In this document: one piece after another, positions 1 through 11,300 of the stretch
Layout of the letters: every line of letters begins with the position of its first letter
Position numbering within the stretch: the stretch's first letter is position 1
Source: Ancylostoma caninum
Taxonomy: Eukaryota > Nematoda > Chromadorea > Rhabditida > Ancylostomatidae
Direction: 5' to 3'
Assembly (NCBI GenBank): GCA_037903475.1
Contig: JBAJFG010000341.1
Coordinates: 62,001 to 126,000 of the forward strand
Length of the DNA stretch: 64,000 nucleotides
Made by a program: the position numbers and the translations under genes
Notes under the pieces: model-generated
Databases searched by the model: none
What the model was told of the DNA's origin: nothing
What the model saw: only the letters and a program-made list of their open reading frames with translations

Positions 1-1079
1 CAAAAAATAGGAGCGAGCGACAGTGGGTGGGAATTAGAGCGGTTAAAGTGGACTTTATTGATATCCACGAGTACTACGCTATCGTTACGTTTGAAACAGA
101 CTAAATGCCGAGATAGAAATGCCCTAGACACGCACTCCACTCCCATCAGAAATCAAGGAGCGCTTTAATTCGCTGTTTTTCTGCGTGGAAAGGTCTTCTA
201 CCGCTTTGACTGCATGAATTTACGAAGCATTTTACGGAAAAATATGTCCTTTTTGTCCTTTCTTCTATTTTCGCAATGGGTTCATGATGCTGAACCTGAA
301 AAAGCATTAGATGCACGCACGACTTCAACAGCTTCGTCTATTCTTTGAATGAGTGCCAGACAGATCGTGGAAACAACGTATCCGAGTGAGAGCAGATGCA
401 TTTTCTATTGCTATCATTAACCCATTATGAGTAAACATCCCGTTTCCCACTGCCTGTCGCGCTCCAAGGCAAAGTTGCACTGCAGGCACACTAAACTGTA
501 ATAGGTTGGTGGACCTGAAGCGAAAAGGATACTGTGGGGCGAACCATGTCCTTCCGCTCTTTCCGTGGCTGTCCCGGCTTCTGCCATTTCGCGCGTGGAA
601 TTGGGTCACGTGGAGCATCGTAGGAAAATATCAAACTGATTATGGCAGCTTCTCTGTATTGTAATTGATTCATCTCCGTGTAAGCGTCTCAAATTCGCAC
701 ATGTGTTCTAGACATCCAGGTACTGTTGCTCAACACCCCAGTTCTTCGACGATCAGATTATGTGGGGAGATGGCTATTCATACCGAAACTTACCTCCAAC
801 TAGTCAAAAAGTAGCACTTTAGCAGAGATGCGGACCCCTGAAGGAAGAGGAACTGTCCGGTTGAAGCTAAAATTGAAGCAAATTTTCTTTGGGCCCTCTA
901 TGACGAGAGTGCTGTCGGACATCTCGTCCGCATCAGTCAGAAAGGGGCTCGGAAAATGGTTTTTCGTTTGTGTGTTTTGTGATCTTTCAAGTTCATACCT
1001 GGTATGAGTGAGCCAAGCTGGCTTAGAAACCACAGAAACCTAGTGCTCGAAAATTTTGTCTGACATTGATTTCAAGACT
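1..1079. other. No supported gene
   Basis: Short overlapping reading frames occur on both strands, for example a 97-codon minus frame over 325-618. None has a recognisable domain, clear splice sites or a second copy in the window. I see nothing I can annotate here. Confidence 0.4.
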
Positions 1080-1536
1080 TGAAGTCTTGGCACGGGATTT
1101 ACTACTTGTTATAGTAGAAGACGCTGGAGAATGTTTCTTCCGCCTAAGAAAAGCTTCCGAGACTTTTCGCCTGTTCAACAGGAGTCTCGACTATTCAACT
1201 ATGATTTTCCTATCGAAAATCAGGGAGCTTATGTAGACCTAATGTTCTTCGTGACCTAGAATATTGCCTAGAAAACAAAAGAAAGGGAGTTTCGGATTGA
1301 TAATTGCACAAACGCTGCTGTGAAAACTAACCTTTTTTATTCGTGTTCTATTATTGGAATTTATCTCTGGTCGACCTTGAGTTCATCAATCATTGAGTCG
1401 TGTCTGCGGAAGTGACCTAGCACTACAGGAAAAGATTAGCTTTGCTTCTAGCATATCCCTAAGAAGGAAGAGTTCCTGCAGGTGGACAACTAGAGCGTAG
1501 AAGATCATCTGGCAACACTTCAAAACAAATTATTAG
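1080..1536 (+). repeat. Dispersed repeat, copy A part 1
   Basis: This stretch aligns by eye with 34425-34840 in the same orientation. Shared landmarks include AAGTCTTGGCACGG-like, GAAAAGCTTCC and GACTTTTCG strings in the same order and spacing. Copy A resumes at 2586, so about 1 kb of other sequence (1537-2585) separates its two parts. No coding domain was recognised, so the class of element is unknown. Confidence 0.6.
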
Positions 1537-2585
1537 GGTGTGACATAAGTTTTCGCTGTTTTTGCATAGGCATTTTCAAAGACTTCTAATAAATGAATAC
1601 CGATTGGATTTCGCGCATGTCTAGATACCGTTTTAAAGCGCATGATCCCGCGAACATTCTGGAATGTGAGACCTATTTTTGTGTCTCATCTTGAAAATGC
1701 AGTGAACTCCAGAGTGAACCCTTCAAGAATGCTAATGCGGTAACTGCACTTCCACGGATAAAAATTTTGCATTAAAACAAAAAATAACATTGAATGAAAC
1801 CAACCAAATTCGGCTGGAGTAATCTCGAGGCTATTCTTATTCTCTCTGGTACTTTCACTACCCATTTTATTGTCGAGCAGTCTGAGGCACAGGCACCAAA
1901 CATGGTAACCCAAAATTTTGATTATGCCGTTTTTCTCTGTAGAGGTGAAGCGAATTGTGATGGGATTTCCTCCACTGTGAATGCGAACATCAACCAATTG
2001 CGGATATTAATCCGTGGAACTTTGGGACAGGTTCCATGCGCTCTGTGGAAATCACACAATTTTGCCAGACCGCAGAAGCCGCCTTAATTTTGCTGGTCGA
2101 ACTCTCCTGAAGGGGGAAGACCTCGCAAAGGAAATATCAATTGAGCATTATGTAGCATAAATCTAGCTCTAACCATGAGCCGGTTACCAGATCACAAGAA
2201 TGTCTATTGAGCGAGAACCGATTTGCCAAAGACAGTGACCTCTAGCACAACCCGACTCAGTTCTTTGCATGGCAGTCCACAGATTTCTAGAGCAATGGAG
2301 TCGACCTCCTGATGAAAAAAAGGCAAAAGACCAGTGACTCTTGCGGTGCATACTTCGTTTGATACCTGCCGTTATTTTATTTTTTATAAAAGTTTTTTGT
2401 CGAAAATTTCAAAGCAAAGGAAACTTATGTTACAACCTAATACTTATCTTAATTGCCTCCAAGTTTCGTTTAACACTATGATCAAGACTTACAACTTATT
2501 ACTTATAGAATTCGTACCATAATAATAACGAGCCTCTACGCGAAATAGGCACGAACCAGTCAATTTTTGAAAACAAAATTGCATA
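1537..2585. other. Unique segment inside dispersed repeat copy A
   Basis: This roughly 1-kb segment is present in copy A and absent from copy B, where the two flanking parts are only about 30 bp apart. It begins near TTAGGGTGTGACATAAG, which resembles the end of some mariner-like elements, but I could not find a matching inverted end on the right. It may be an insertion in copy A or a deletion in copy B. The short reading frames inside it are not recognisable. Confidence 0.4.
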
Positions 2586-2968
2586 GTTGCAAAATACGAA
2601 TGATGTTAACCTCCCTGTCAAAAAAACCTTGGATTGTTAAAGTCCAAGTCGTCGATCATGTCTATATGGTTGCTGAGATACATTCTGCATGATCAACAGG
2701 CAAAACCACACCGTCAGCTTTAACTAACAGCGCTTTTCTCGATCCGCATTGTGCTGTCCTCCTCTTTTGTGCACCTTCAACTGCCTTCTGCCGCGCACGA
2801 CGTTTCTGGGGGCAAGACTCGGTTCGGGAGACCGCCTACATTACCTGGTAGCAGATGATGGTGATGTGGGCAACTCTTGCACGACTCCTGCAATCATAGG
2901 TGCGAGCGACGTGCGAAGGAGGTGAGAAATTTATGAGCGCACCTCCTGACCGTCACCCGTTGGGGAAC
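2586..2968 (+). repeat. Dispersed repeat, copy A part 2
   Basis: This stretch aligns with 34874-35455. Shared strings are GTTGCAAAATACGAATGATG, AAAGTCCAAGTC, CTATATGGTTGCTGAGATA, CTTCTGCCGCGC and GGTGCGAGCG, in the same order. Copy B carries about 190 extra bases in the middle. Both copies end with CGCACCTC followed by TGACCGTCACCC. No protein was recognised. Confidence 0.6.
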
Positions 2969-2989
2969 AACCTTCACTGTTTTGACCCC

Positions 2990-4160
2990 TGATTAGTCCC
3001 TATCGTAACTATGGCCGGTACACAAGAATTTGCATTCCTTTAATAGAGGATGAGATGTAGGTAATTGTCAGGATATTTTTTCATTCGGGATAAATAGAGA
3101 CAAATGAAAGGTGATCAAGCAATACATAAAGTAAATTTATAAACGACTCTTGGAGGTGGCGAAGCTATTGTTGATGCATTTTGTCAATGACCATGAAAAC
3201 CGAGTAACAGCAAAATTAGCTAAGAATTGCGTCCAAAGAGCAGCGATTAACCCAAAGCAGCTTAAAACCCGTCGTTGCCGTTGCCCCAGGAGTGATTGGA
3301 GATGACGCGATCAGCTCAGGTATCCGCTTATCTAAGATCATGTTATCATTAGAGATCTGACGTTTTTATGGGGGCGACTTAGACGGATGTAGGTGTTGAG
3401 CCGTAGTTACTGAATATGATCCAACAAATAGAATCTATTTTGCTGTGCCTTCAATGCAGCAATTTTTCTCGATCATTGAATAAGGCATCTTAGCAAGAAC
3501 GTAAGGAAAACTATTGATATCTAGCATTGGAAGTTGAGCATGAAAAATGCCACACATTCGAAATGTGTAAGAGAAATGCCACGAACTTTCTGGTAGTCGT
3601 TCAGCACTCTTACAGCAATAAAAAGGAAATCGACGAAAAGACTTTTGTTCGAAACGACTGGAAAACTAAGAATATACAGAAATTTGCAGTTGTAGAGTAG
3701 CGAAAAAAATTTGTGAGTCAAGAGGATGCTCGAAAGGATCATCGAAAGCTAAATTTCAGTCGGCTTCAATTTTAGCTAGTAGGACTACACAACACGAAAT
3801 TGGCAAAAGTGCATTTGATTTCAACACTCAGACTGTAAAAAAAGAGCAGCCATAAATGCATTGAAAGGATAGCGTAGTCACAGCCACGTTTTGGTGTGTT
3901 TTATCTACCAATAATGCAACTGAAGCGATTATAAACCACTCGATGTTGGATACTTCCAATGCTGTGCTGTGGGATGAATTTCGTCCACAAATGTGGATGT
4001 GCAGCTATGGTGTTGTCAAGTTTATCCCTTGACGAAAATGTTGAATGCTGTTTCGGCCATTATGTTAATCGCGTTGTGAGTGTGAAGTTCTAACGCTTCT
4101 CATTTCAGCGTGGTTCTTACGCGGTGGTAGTCGATACATATTAAAATCGATGTCATCCGA
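2990..4160. other. No supported feature
   Basis: Only short frames, including a 73-codon minus frame at 3521-3742 of low-complexity hydrophobic composition. No inverted ends, second copies or plausible splice structure were found. Confidence 0.35.
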
Positions 4161-4166
4161 GCGATG

Positions 4167-4394
4167 TTAACAAGACATGGTTCTTCGAGCCCGAAGATAA
4201 AGGAAATTGTGCATTTTCTTTCGATGAGATGGAGAGGTGTTCACGAACTTCCACACAGGTGCTGACAACGATCGCGACGAGGCATTGTGTTTACACTTCA
4301 TCGCGAGGCTTTCATGCGTCGGCCAGAACGATGAGAACAGCGAGTTTAAAGGTTGTGGGGCCGAAACAATAAACAGCAAAGCAAACAACAACAA
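4167..4394 (-). CDS. Unrecognised open frame, possible exon
   Basis: A 75-codon minus-strand frame with mixed third-position use and a balanced amino-acid mix after its first 30 codons. The listed first codon is TTG rather than ATG, so if it is coding it is an internal or terminal exon. The hydrophobic first dozen residues could look like a signal peptide only by accident of that start. No family was recognised and no link to the candidate exon at 5067-5257 on the same strand could be shown. Confidence 0.15.
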   Translation of the reverse strand: MLLFALLFIVSAPQPLNSLFSSFWPTHESLAMKCKHNASSRSLSAPVWKFVNTSPSHRKKMHNFLYLRARRTMSC

Positions 4395-4824
4395 ACAAGG
4401 AGATTAAAGGAAACGACTTTAACTCCACCAGGCACAACCTCCAAACATTTCACCGCTTCCACAGAATACAACTCAACGTGCAACGAACCGTATCGAAGGG
4501 GAAGACGACAACAGGGCAGTTTATACTGAATGCGTGCAACTGACGCGTGCGTCTATATGATGAAGAATAGGGCCCAGTTGCATCGCAGTAGTGGCTCAGA
4601 AACATGCGTTTTCGGCTTCACGGCTGGTGCGCGTTCTCTTCATTGAGGATGTGCATGCCGCGTTGACTGGTTTTCGAGAAAAATTATTCGCAACCTGATG
4701 CGTGCGTCTGACGCGCGACTGATGCCCGCAGCTAGTAAAAATTGCCCAAACGACGGTCACTGACACCACCATCATCACGCATTGATCGACATATCGATTA
4801 CTTGGAGGAAGCCAGTAAACCAAA

Positions 4825-5075
4825 CTCTGATAACTGTGCAGCATGAAAGAAGTCCGAACGGCGTAATGGTTCGAGGAGGAACCCTAGCAGCAACGGTTCC
4901 CAATTGCTGCCATTCCTACCGATTGCTGCTCACGCTTTCATCCCTTCAGCAGCAATTGCTGAGGGATGGCATCAAGTGAGGGGAGGATGGCAGCAATTGA
5001 GAACCGTTGCTGCTAGGGTTTCTACTTGAACAATTACGCCGTTCGGGCTGCGTTCGTGCCGCACAGTTACCAGAG
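4825..5075. mobile_element. Foldback miniature element, CTCTGATAAC family, copy 1
   Basis: A 251-bp near-palindrome. It starts CTCTGATAACTGTGCAG and ends CTGTGC-type GCACAGTTACCAGAG. Inside, AACCCTAGCAGCAACGGTT is mirrored by AACCGTTGCTGCTAGGG. Both ends are flanked by AAA, a possible 3-bp target duplication. A second copy lies at 10652-10913. There is no coding capacity, so it would depend on a transposase encoded elsewhere. It interrupts the minus-strand frame that runs in from 5257. Confidence 0.85.
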
Positions 5076-5257
5076 AAAGTTCTCCCCGATATCCAATAGG
5101 TCATCCGAGAGATCTCCTTGAGGCAAATCGAATGGTAATTTATTTGCTTTGATTGGGGCAGCTCTAAAGAAGTTATCAGTAAGCGACGGTGATTTCGCGG
5201 AGCGATCGTCGGTTTTCGACATCATGTGAGCGGTATTGTAAGAAGTGCATGCTAGTG
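5067..5257 (-). pseudogene. Candidate host-gene last exon cut by a miniature element
   Basis: The minus strand has a good 3-prime splice site (CACTTCAG) ending at 5258, followed by an open frame with even codon use. It includes the segment MSKTDDRSAKSPSLTDNFF and ends DLLDIGENF at the element boundary. It then reads two codons into the foldback element and stops at 5067-5069. If the element and one AAA copy are removed, the frame continues GLLASSK and then TAA. Uninterrupted reading across the empty site favours real coding sequence. I do not recognise the protein. Upstream exons were not identified, and the frame is also open upstream of the splice site to 5534. Confidence 0.4.
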
Positions 5258-5534
5258 CTGAAGTGAGTGCATGCGATATATTCTCCTCCAATTGAATATA
5301 GATGTAGGAATCTTGGATGCAGTGAGAATTACTCAAGATTGACGATGATAACAGAATCTGCGAGAACAGCCAGCAGTGCCTTAGAGGCAGTGTCTTACTT
5401 AATTTCAATTCTGAGAAGCTAAAAGATTCTGAACCAGATGGACACCCTGATTCCATTAATGCACTTGAAATGCTCCAGAATGAATGATGAACCTTTGCAC
5501 GGGAGCCCAACCGGTTGTGGTTTGCATGTACCAT

Positions 5535-6160
5535 TATCCATGTTTAATGTATTAAGCGAATGTCAAAAACGACACAGCAATTACAGCTCATGTTTTTAGT
5601 GAGGTACCGATCATTTGCCGAGGATTTTGGAGTTCCGGGTGCTTAGGCTCAATGTTCTGTGATAGATAATGGACACAATTAGTAAATCTCCAAAGGTGTT
5701 CATTTTTTGTTCTCACTATCAAATGCGTTCAGTTCTAGGCATTTCTCAGGAGGGTAGCGCAAAAAAAACGCTAGAAAAATGAGAGGTGGACGAGCCAAGG
5801 TGTGCTGGCGATCAGCCGGGAAGGACCCATCACAGTTGATACGCTTACGTAATTAACTCAAATCACGTGGAGATTTGCTGCAGCTCTAATTGCTCCGTGA
5901 CGCACCGAGCAGGCATGACTGCTTACCGGAGTAAATGCTAATTAATATGAGGTTCTGGCAATTTCATGACGTGAGTCACCAATCGCTATTGAGTTAGTCA
6001 TCTTTACGAATCTTTGCCCGTGAAGTTCAGTGCTTCGCGCTTGAACTGTTCAGCATGAAACGGTTAACAGCGAAGACTTAGCGCTCTTGCAAATGGCTGT
6101 TACGCTTGCGCCATACGTAGTGAAAAAGAATAAACAGACTTAAATGCTGTATAAATGTTA
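5535..6160. other. No supported feature
   Basis: No inverted repeats, coding frame or second copy seen between the candidate exon and the RTE remnant. Confidence 0.35.
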
Positions 6161-6170
6161 AATGAAGATG

Positions 6171-6871
6171 CGGTCATGATTACTGGAGACCTGAATGGCC
6201 ACGTAGGGGTGACGAAGGACAGCTACAGGTGCTTGATGGCTTTGGATGCGGGGTGCGCAACGTCATTGGTGCGCGAATTCTTGATTATGCCGAGCCTCCT
6301 AACCTTGTCATGGTGAACATGAGATTTCGAAAGCGACCGTCCCACCTCGTCTCTTTCTACAGCGGCAGCAACAAGACAGAGATTGACTACGTCTTAGTGA
6401 GGTACCGAGACCAGAAGCTCGTCACGGATGCAAAAGTCGTGCCGTACGAGAAGGTCACGTCACAACTGCAATCGTTAATCTGTACGATGAAAATCACGCC
6501 GCCAAGCAAGAGGCGCGCCGGGCAATGTGGGCCGGCTCGAATCAGGTGGTGGACACTGACAGAGAAAGAAATAGCAGTCACCTCTCACATCCAGTTGCCA
6601 CCTATGACGAACGTCGATGAAGCATGACAAAAGGCAACTGATAATATCCTTGCAGAGTTCGACACGACCAAAACTGGTCGATGGAAGATCGACCGAAATA
6701 CTTGGCTTTAGACGGAGGAGCGAAGGGCGAAAGAGAAGTTAGATTCGAAGGACGGTGAGCGCTTTATCTACCGACTCGCGAAATCGTGTCAGCGCTAAGC
6801 AGACGACGTCGAGAAGATTCATGGCGTCATCGATGAAGAAGGCCACCTTCGGATGGATCGCAAGAAGGTGG
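6171..6871 (+). pseudogene. RTE endonuclease and linker segment
   Basis: This encodes the 3-prime half of an apurinic-type endonuclease domain that nicks target DNA for target-primed reverse transcription. Visible landmarks are TGDLNGHVG (6180s), then after a frameshift near 6228 GARILDYAE, SFYSGSNKTEIDYVLVRYRD and DAKVVPYE. The aspartate in TGDLNGH and the EIDYV stretch are typical of this domain. The N-terminal half with other catalytic residues is missing because the copy is truncated. In-frame stops follow near 6626 and 6710. The segment reads up to MDRKKVVK, where the inserted element begins. Confidence 0.85.
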
Positions 6872-6875
6872 TTAA

Positions 6876-8541
6876 AGGCAGCACTCACGGAAATTTTCAC
6901 TCCTCAAATTCTCACTTCTCGAGGAACTGCAGCACAATCCGGTTAGTTCTCGTACAAGACCAGCAGCGAAAACGGCCTTTATTCAGCTCTTTAGCAAGTA
7001 TTCTTGGGTGATGGCGATAACTTTGGACGGGTTACTGCGCGTGTCGGGCGTTCCTTTTGTTGGTCAAACGCAGGGAAATCAGCCGTTTTGATGCTGTTCT
7101 CGCGAAATTTGTCGCAGTTTTGCTCAGTGTAGGTCCTTTTGATAGTCTTCTGTAATTTTTGGTGTTTTTTGTAACTCACCACCTCTTGTAATTTTTGTTG
7201 TTTTTTTGTAACCCACCAGCTCTTTACTATTAATATTTTCACGGTGTTTGCACGTGTTTGACTACTGTTCCATCTAGTTTTTGCTAAAACTTCAATTTTC
7301 ACTCATTTTTCCACCACTAGAGAATTCCATGATGTTTTGGTTTCAAGTGATGTCTTTGTTGATTGATATACAGGGTGCGTGAAAAATATTGACCGCTTTT
7401 TGTGACACATGAATTATATAGAAAATCGAAATTGAAAAGAAGACCAAGTGTAACCGTTCTGTTGCCTAGAATCTCTAGAAGAATGTATAGCTAAGAAAAA
7501 CATTTATTCAATACGTTTAATCTCGATTTTTTCCAGTTGTCAACAGACAGGACGGAAGAAGGCTTCACTACTGCTATGCAAGTAGTCCTCTTTGCCTTGA
7601 TTCAGAATTTTTCTGAGAAGCTTTTGTGGAATGGAACAGTGGCAAGAAATAGCATGTGTTAAGCCACCCACAGATCCACTAATGAAATGTTCCAGCTGCT
7701 CCCATCAATGCTATGATTTAACTTTGTTCCCGTATTTGTTAACGGGGCAGTGGAGGTTCCTATCATTTCTTGCGGTACTAGCGCAGCATATGGCTCAAAA
7801 ATGGTATTCGGCGGAAGCGCACTGCCCGTGGGATCAACTATAAGTTCAGAAGTGAGCCGTTTCTTTTTTGAGAAGATTTTTCTCTGACTCACAACGTAAG
7901 GACACCGAAAAAGTTTTGTAGTGAAGACAGTTCGTGAGCCATTCAGTTCCAAGATGGTGACCACCTTACTCCACCACTTTCAAACCATTGGATCGTACCA
8001 CATGTGCACTTTAAAGGAGCAAGCATGTGCTACACCGGACTGCAGTACGGAGTTGCCTGTGCATGGTTCAGAAGGAACAAAGGATGAAATCCACGACGGT
8101 CCCGACGGCGCACCACATATATCGTCGCTTGTGTTTTCCGTAGCGCTGCTCCCAAGAGTGGAAATAAAATGAGACGGGTATAGTCTCATATTGTTCGCTA
8201 TATTGTTTTCTACATCCTTTGTGGAAACTCGTCACATTTATGCGAAATACTGGGGTTTTCATGAGACATCTCAAGCGGTCAATATTTCTCACGCACCCTG
8301 TATAGTACATTTCTCAATTATTATTTCTTTTGGGAGAGTGCAGAAAGGCTGCAATTAAGATAAAAATAAGTTATTGTGCGGAAATCCAGCAGGTGAAAGG
8401 ACGGCTTTATCGATCTTTTGACATCGGTCCACATCCCATGGTCCGCGCAACTCGACCACACCCGTTGCACATTACCGAACCATTAGTTTCTAAAAGGATC
8501 GTTCCGGTGCTGTCGGGCAAACATTACCGTGTGTGATGCCG
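6876..8541 (+). mobile_element. TTAA-flanked non-autonomous element, copy 1 (inside RTE)
   Basis: The left end is AGGCAGCACTCACGGAAATT, preceded by TTAA (6872-6875). The right end is a decayed GTGTGATGCCG, followed by TCAA (8542-8545). Removing it and one tetranucleotide joins KKVVK to GKRDYFEKV and restores the RTE reading frame, which fixes both boundaries. Without the nested 930-bp element it is about 734 bp, close to the 714-bp and 749-bp copies at 17334 and 54874. The segment around 8427 (GGTCCACATCC...CGCGCAACTCG) also matches the copy at 55437. No transposase is encoded. TTAA targets are typical of piggyBac-type transposition. Confidence 0.85.
7371..8300. mobile_element. 930-bp TA-flanked Tc1/mariner-like non-autonomous element
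   Basis: Terminal inverted repeats of about 28 bp begin CAGGGTGCGTGA and run to ATTGACCGCTT with one mismatch. TA lies on both sides (7369-7370 and 8301-8302). This is the target preference of the Tc1/mariner superfamily. Internal frames of up to 101 codons on the minus strand do not resemble a DDE transposase, so I treat it as non-autonomous. It sits inside the TTAA element, so it is the youngest of the three layers here. A solo similar end occurs at about 24681. Confidence 0.85.
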
Positions 8542-8545
8542 TCAA

Positions 8546-10036
8546 AGGAAAGAGGGATTACTTTGAGAAGGTCTCGACGAAAGAATGTGTCCGTCCGCCA
8601 GATGTCTCGCCCACCTTCGAGCCAGTGCAACCGATCACCATCGAAGAGACCATGTTTGCATTGAAACGAGTAAAGAAGGGCAACCCGACTGGTCTGGATG
8701 ATATGGCAGCGGAATTGCGGAAGTCACAGTGGTGAAAATGCCCTGAGTGGTTGACGAAATTCTTCAGCCTGGTCATCATAGCGGAGAAAAATGTGCCCGT
8801 GGGTTGGCAGCGAAGCACCATCAGCCCGATATGGATCTGAAGGGGCAAAGTTAACACAGCTGACTTTGCGAAATATCTAACAATTCGTCTAATTTGTCGC
8901 ATACCATGAAGATCTTGGAATGTATCAATCGTCGGATTCTCGAAATCCTCCAGCCATCTCCCAACTAATGGCCTTGTATCCGGATGTGGCAATACAGATG
9001 CTATCCACGCCGCCCGTCCCCTGATCAAGAAACATTGTGAAAAGAAAAGACTCAGATCTGGAGAAGGCCTTCGACCGCGTACCACTCGAAGTCATTTGGT
9101 ACACACTGCGACTTCCCAAAGAGCTCATCAAATGGGTGGAGATTCTTCACGTTGAGTCGGCTTCTTTTTCGTTGTATTGGATGCCTTCACAAAGGACCTT
9201 CACAGACCATCACCTGGACGCTGCTGCGCGCGGAAGGCGTAGTGCTAGCATCCGAAGACAGGGATGGACTTGAACGGCAGACGCAAGCGTGGAGTTACCA
9301 GCTGACCTTCACAGACCATCGCCTGTGAAGTAATCGCGGTTCGGTCTCCGCCTCAACGTTAAGAAGACCGAGTATTTGACCACCGATGAAAACAAGTCCG
9401 GTACTATCAGAGTTAGTGGCACTGCAGCTAGCCGCCACGTTCAAATACCTCGACTCAGTGGTTCCATCAGACGGTAATCCTGCCCTCGAGATCATCGCAA
9501 GCGTCATCGCTGTATGATTGAAGTGGCGCTCACTGAGTGGTGTGCTGTGCGACAATGAGACCGCCTCAAATCGAAGATCTACGGTATCATGGCACGTCCT
9601 GTCGCGCTGTGTATGGTACCGAGAGTTGGCTGTCACCAAGGAAATGGAAGGCCGAATTAGCGTTATAGAGATGAGCATGCCGCTGGATGGCCGGCATTAC
9701 ACAACTCGGTCGCATTTGCAATCAAGACATAAGACAGCGATATGGGATTGTGGCGATAACCTACGAGCTCCGTGAGGCGCGTGTGCGATGGTTCGGTCAC
9801 GTTCTTTGTGCCGAAGGTGATACAGTCTGTAGGATTGGTTTTGACTTAGAGATACCAGGAAAGCGGCCTAAAGGACGACCAGAGAAACGATGGCTTGACA
9901 CTCTGCATGCTGACCTCAAGCTGGATAAGATCCATCCTGACCATGCGCGCGACAGGGCAATGTGGCATCCAAGGATCAGCAAAGCGGACCCCGTGAATGA
10001 GCATATTGATGGGTGCATGGTTAAATGCTATAGTTA
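8546..10036 (+). pseudogene. RTE reverse transcriptase and C-terminal segment
   Basis: This encodes the reverse-transcriptase core of the RTE element in several frames. Landmarks are KRVKKGNPTGLDDMAAEL, VGWQRSTISPIW, GLVSGCGNTDAIHAARPLI, LEKAFDRVP (the motif A region), WTLL followed by RAEG at 9227-9238 where a YADD catalytic box is expected, LASEDRDGLERQTQAW, then the C-terminal RWFGHVL and GKRPKGRPEKRW. Loss of both catalytic aspartates and many frameshifts and stops make it non-functional. The reading frame ends shortly before the TAA repeat. Confidence 0.85.
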
Positions 10037-10068
10037 GGATCGAATAATGTATCAGATACCCATCGATA

Positions 10069-10107
10069 TAATAATTAATAATTAATAATAATAATAATAA
10101 TAATAAA
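10069..10107 (+). repeat. TAA microsatellite, RTE tail
   Basis: A run of TAA/TTAA units immediately after the C-terminal RTE coding region. RTE elements commonly end in short simple repeats rather than poly(A), so this most likely marks the 3-prime end of the insertion. Confidence 0.8.
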
Positions 10108-10651
10108 TTCACAAAAATAATAATTAATGATTCAAAAATTCGATTTCGAATGAGTCTATAGCTCATTGTCAGATGTTTGAAAAGAAGCGAGCAATGCAAT
10201 CCTTTGGGAACGATAGAGACGCATCTAGGTCTATCTCTTTTTTGAACATTTAAATTCCCCGAATTTGCTCCTGAATGATTAGCTAAATAAATTGAGCTAT
10301 TTGATTTTTATTCGGTCCTAGGTTACTAAATGCTAATTTCAGTACGTTAACGCTCTTATCATGATTAATCTGAATGATGCACCCGAGCCAAGGATTTCGC
10401 AACAGCGATTTGATGAATTGGACAGGCAGTATTTTAGTCAAATGATTCGAAAATTTTATTATGTTGCTGAGAATTCCCCTTAGGAATGGGGCACACATTA
10501 CGGTAGCCGGATGAGCACCTATCCAATCCTTCCTCACACTAGGTCGCAATGGTTCACGAGTAGCAACTTTTTGCTTGCAACCTCTTTCACCTGCCAGGAA
10601 GGCTAAAATCATTTTGGGAACGCTCATGAGTGCGCGCACCGTCTCCACTCA

Positions 10652-10913
10652 CTCTGATAACTGTGCAGAACGGACGTAGCTCGAGCGGCGTAATTCTTCG
10701 AGTAGAAACCCTAGCAGCAACTGTTCGCAATTGCTGCCATCCTTCCCTCAATGGCTGCCATCCCTCAGCAGTTGCTGCTGAAGGGACGAAAGCTCGAGCA
10801 GAAATAGAGGAGAGGATGCCTGCAACTGAGATTACTGAGAATTGTTGCTGCTCGGGTTTCTCCTCGAGCCATTACGCCGTTCGGGCTGCGTTCGTGCCAC
10901 ACAGTTATCAGAG
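10652..10913. mobile_element. Foldback miniature element, CTCTGATAAC family, copy 2
   Basis: A 262-bp near-palindrome with the same ends as the copy at 4825-5075. It begins CTCTGATAACTGTGCAG and ends CACAGTTATCAGAG. AAACCCTAGCAGCAACTG is mirrored by the right-half GTTGCTGCTCGGGTTT. The arms are more diverged than in copy 1. No clear target duplication was seen. The open frames at 10630-10944 and 10842-11024 are by-products of the palindrome. Confidence 0.85.
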
Positions 10914-11228
10914 CATACCCTTTCGTTGCTTAGAAAAGTCGTGATGTTATATGATGTTGTCTATTCGTTAGATATAACGGCTTTGATTCGCTTGTTATCA
11001 AATGATGGTATTTATCACGTGTAGCTTTCAGGAAAAAAAAACACATTTCAAAGGCGAACTGCTAGACTAATCCTGTAACAGTGGCTTTATGGTTAATCTT
11101 GGAGCTATGGAAAAAAATCCACTATACATTCATCACCGTTTTTCTTTCAAACCGTACCGATAGATGTCTTTCTTCCTGAGCTCCTAACCAAGATATTTGT
11201 TAAACTCTATTAATGCTTATGTTTCGGT

Positions 11229-11300
11229 GTTGTGCTCTTCGTCAGAGCCACAAACTCGAAAACTGTTGTGCTCTTCGTCAGAGCCACAAACTCAAAAACA
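11229..11300. repeat. Two tandem 36-bp units
   Basis: The unit TGTGCTCTTCGTCAGAGCCA plus about 16 further bases occurs twice in a row with one or two differences. On the minus strand each unit contains CTCTGACGAAGAGC, which resembles the 5-prime core and stem II of the hammerhead motifs seen in Penelope-like elements, but the second core strand is not clear. It lies at the left edge of the Penelope-like fragment. Confidence 0.6.

Larger units (their letters stand above)
6165..10108 (+). mobile_element. RTE-type non-LTR retrotransposon, 5-prime truncated and interrupted
   Basis: The plus strand encodes, in order, part of an endonuclease domain (from about 6171), the linker, a reverse-transcriptase domain (8546-9600) and the C-terminal region ending at 10034. 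It finishes in a TAA-rich simple repeat (10069-10107), the usual tail of RTE elements in hookworm-like nematodes. Several frameshifts and stops break it. A TTAA-flanked element (6876-8541) is inserted between linker and reverse transcriptase. The element is inactive. No target-site duplication was identified. Confidence 0.9.

Noticed and set aside
7631..8310. Open frames on both strands inside the 930-bp TA element as a possible transposase
   Set aside because: None shows a DDE/D pattern, a helix-turn-helix or similarity to recognisable Tc1/mariner motifs, and frames on the two strands compete.
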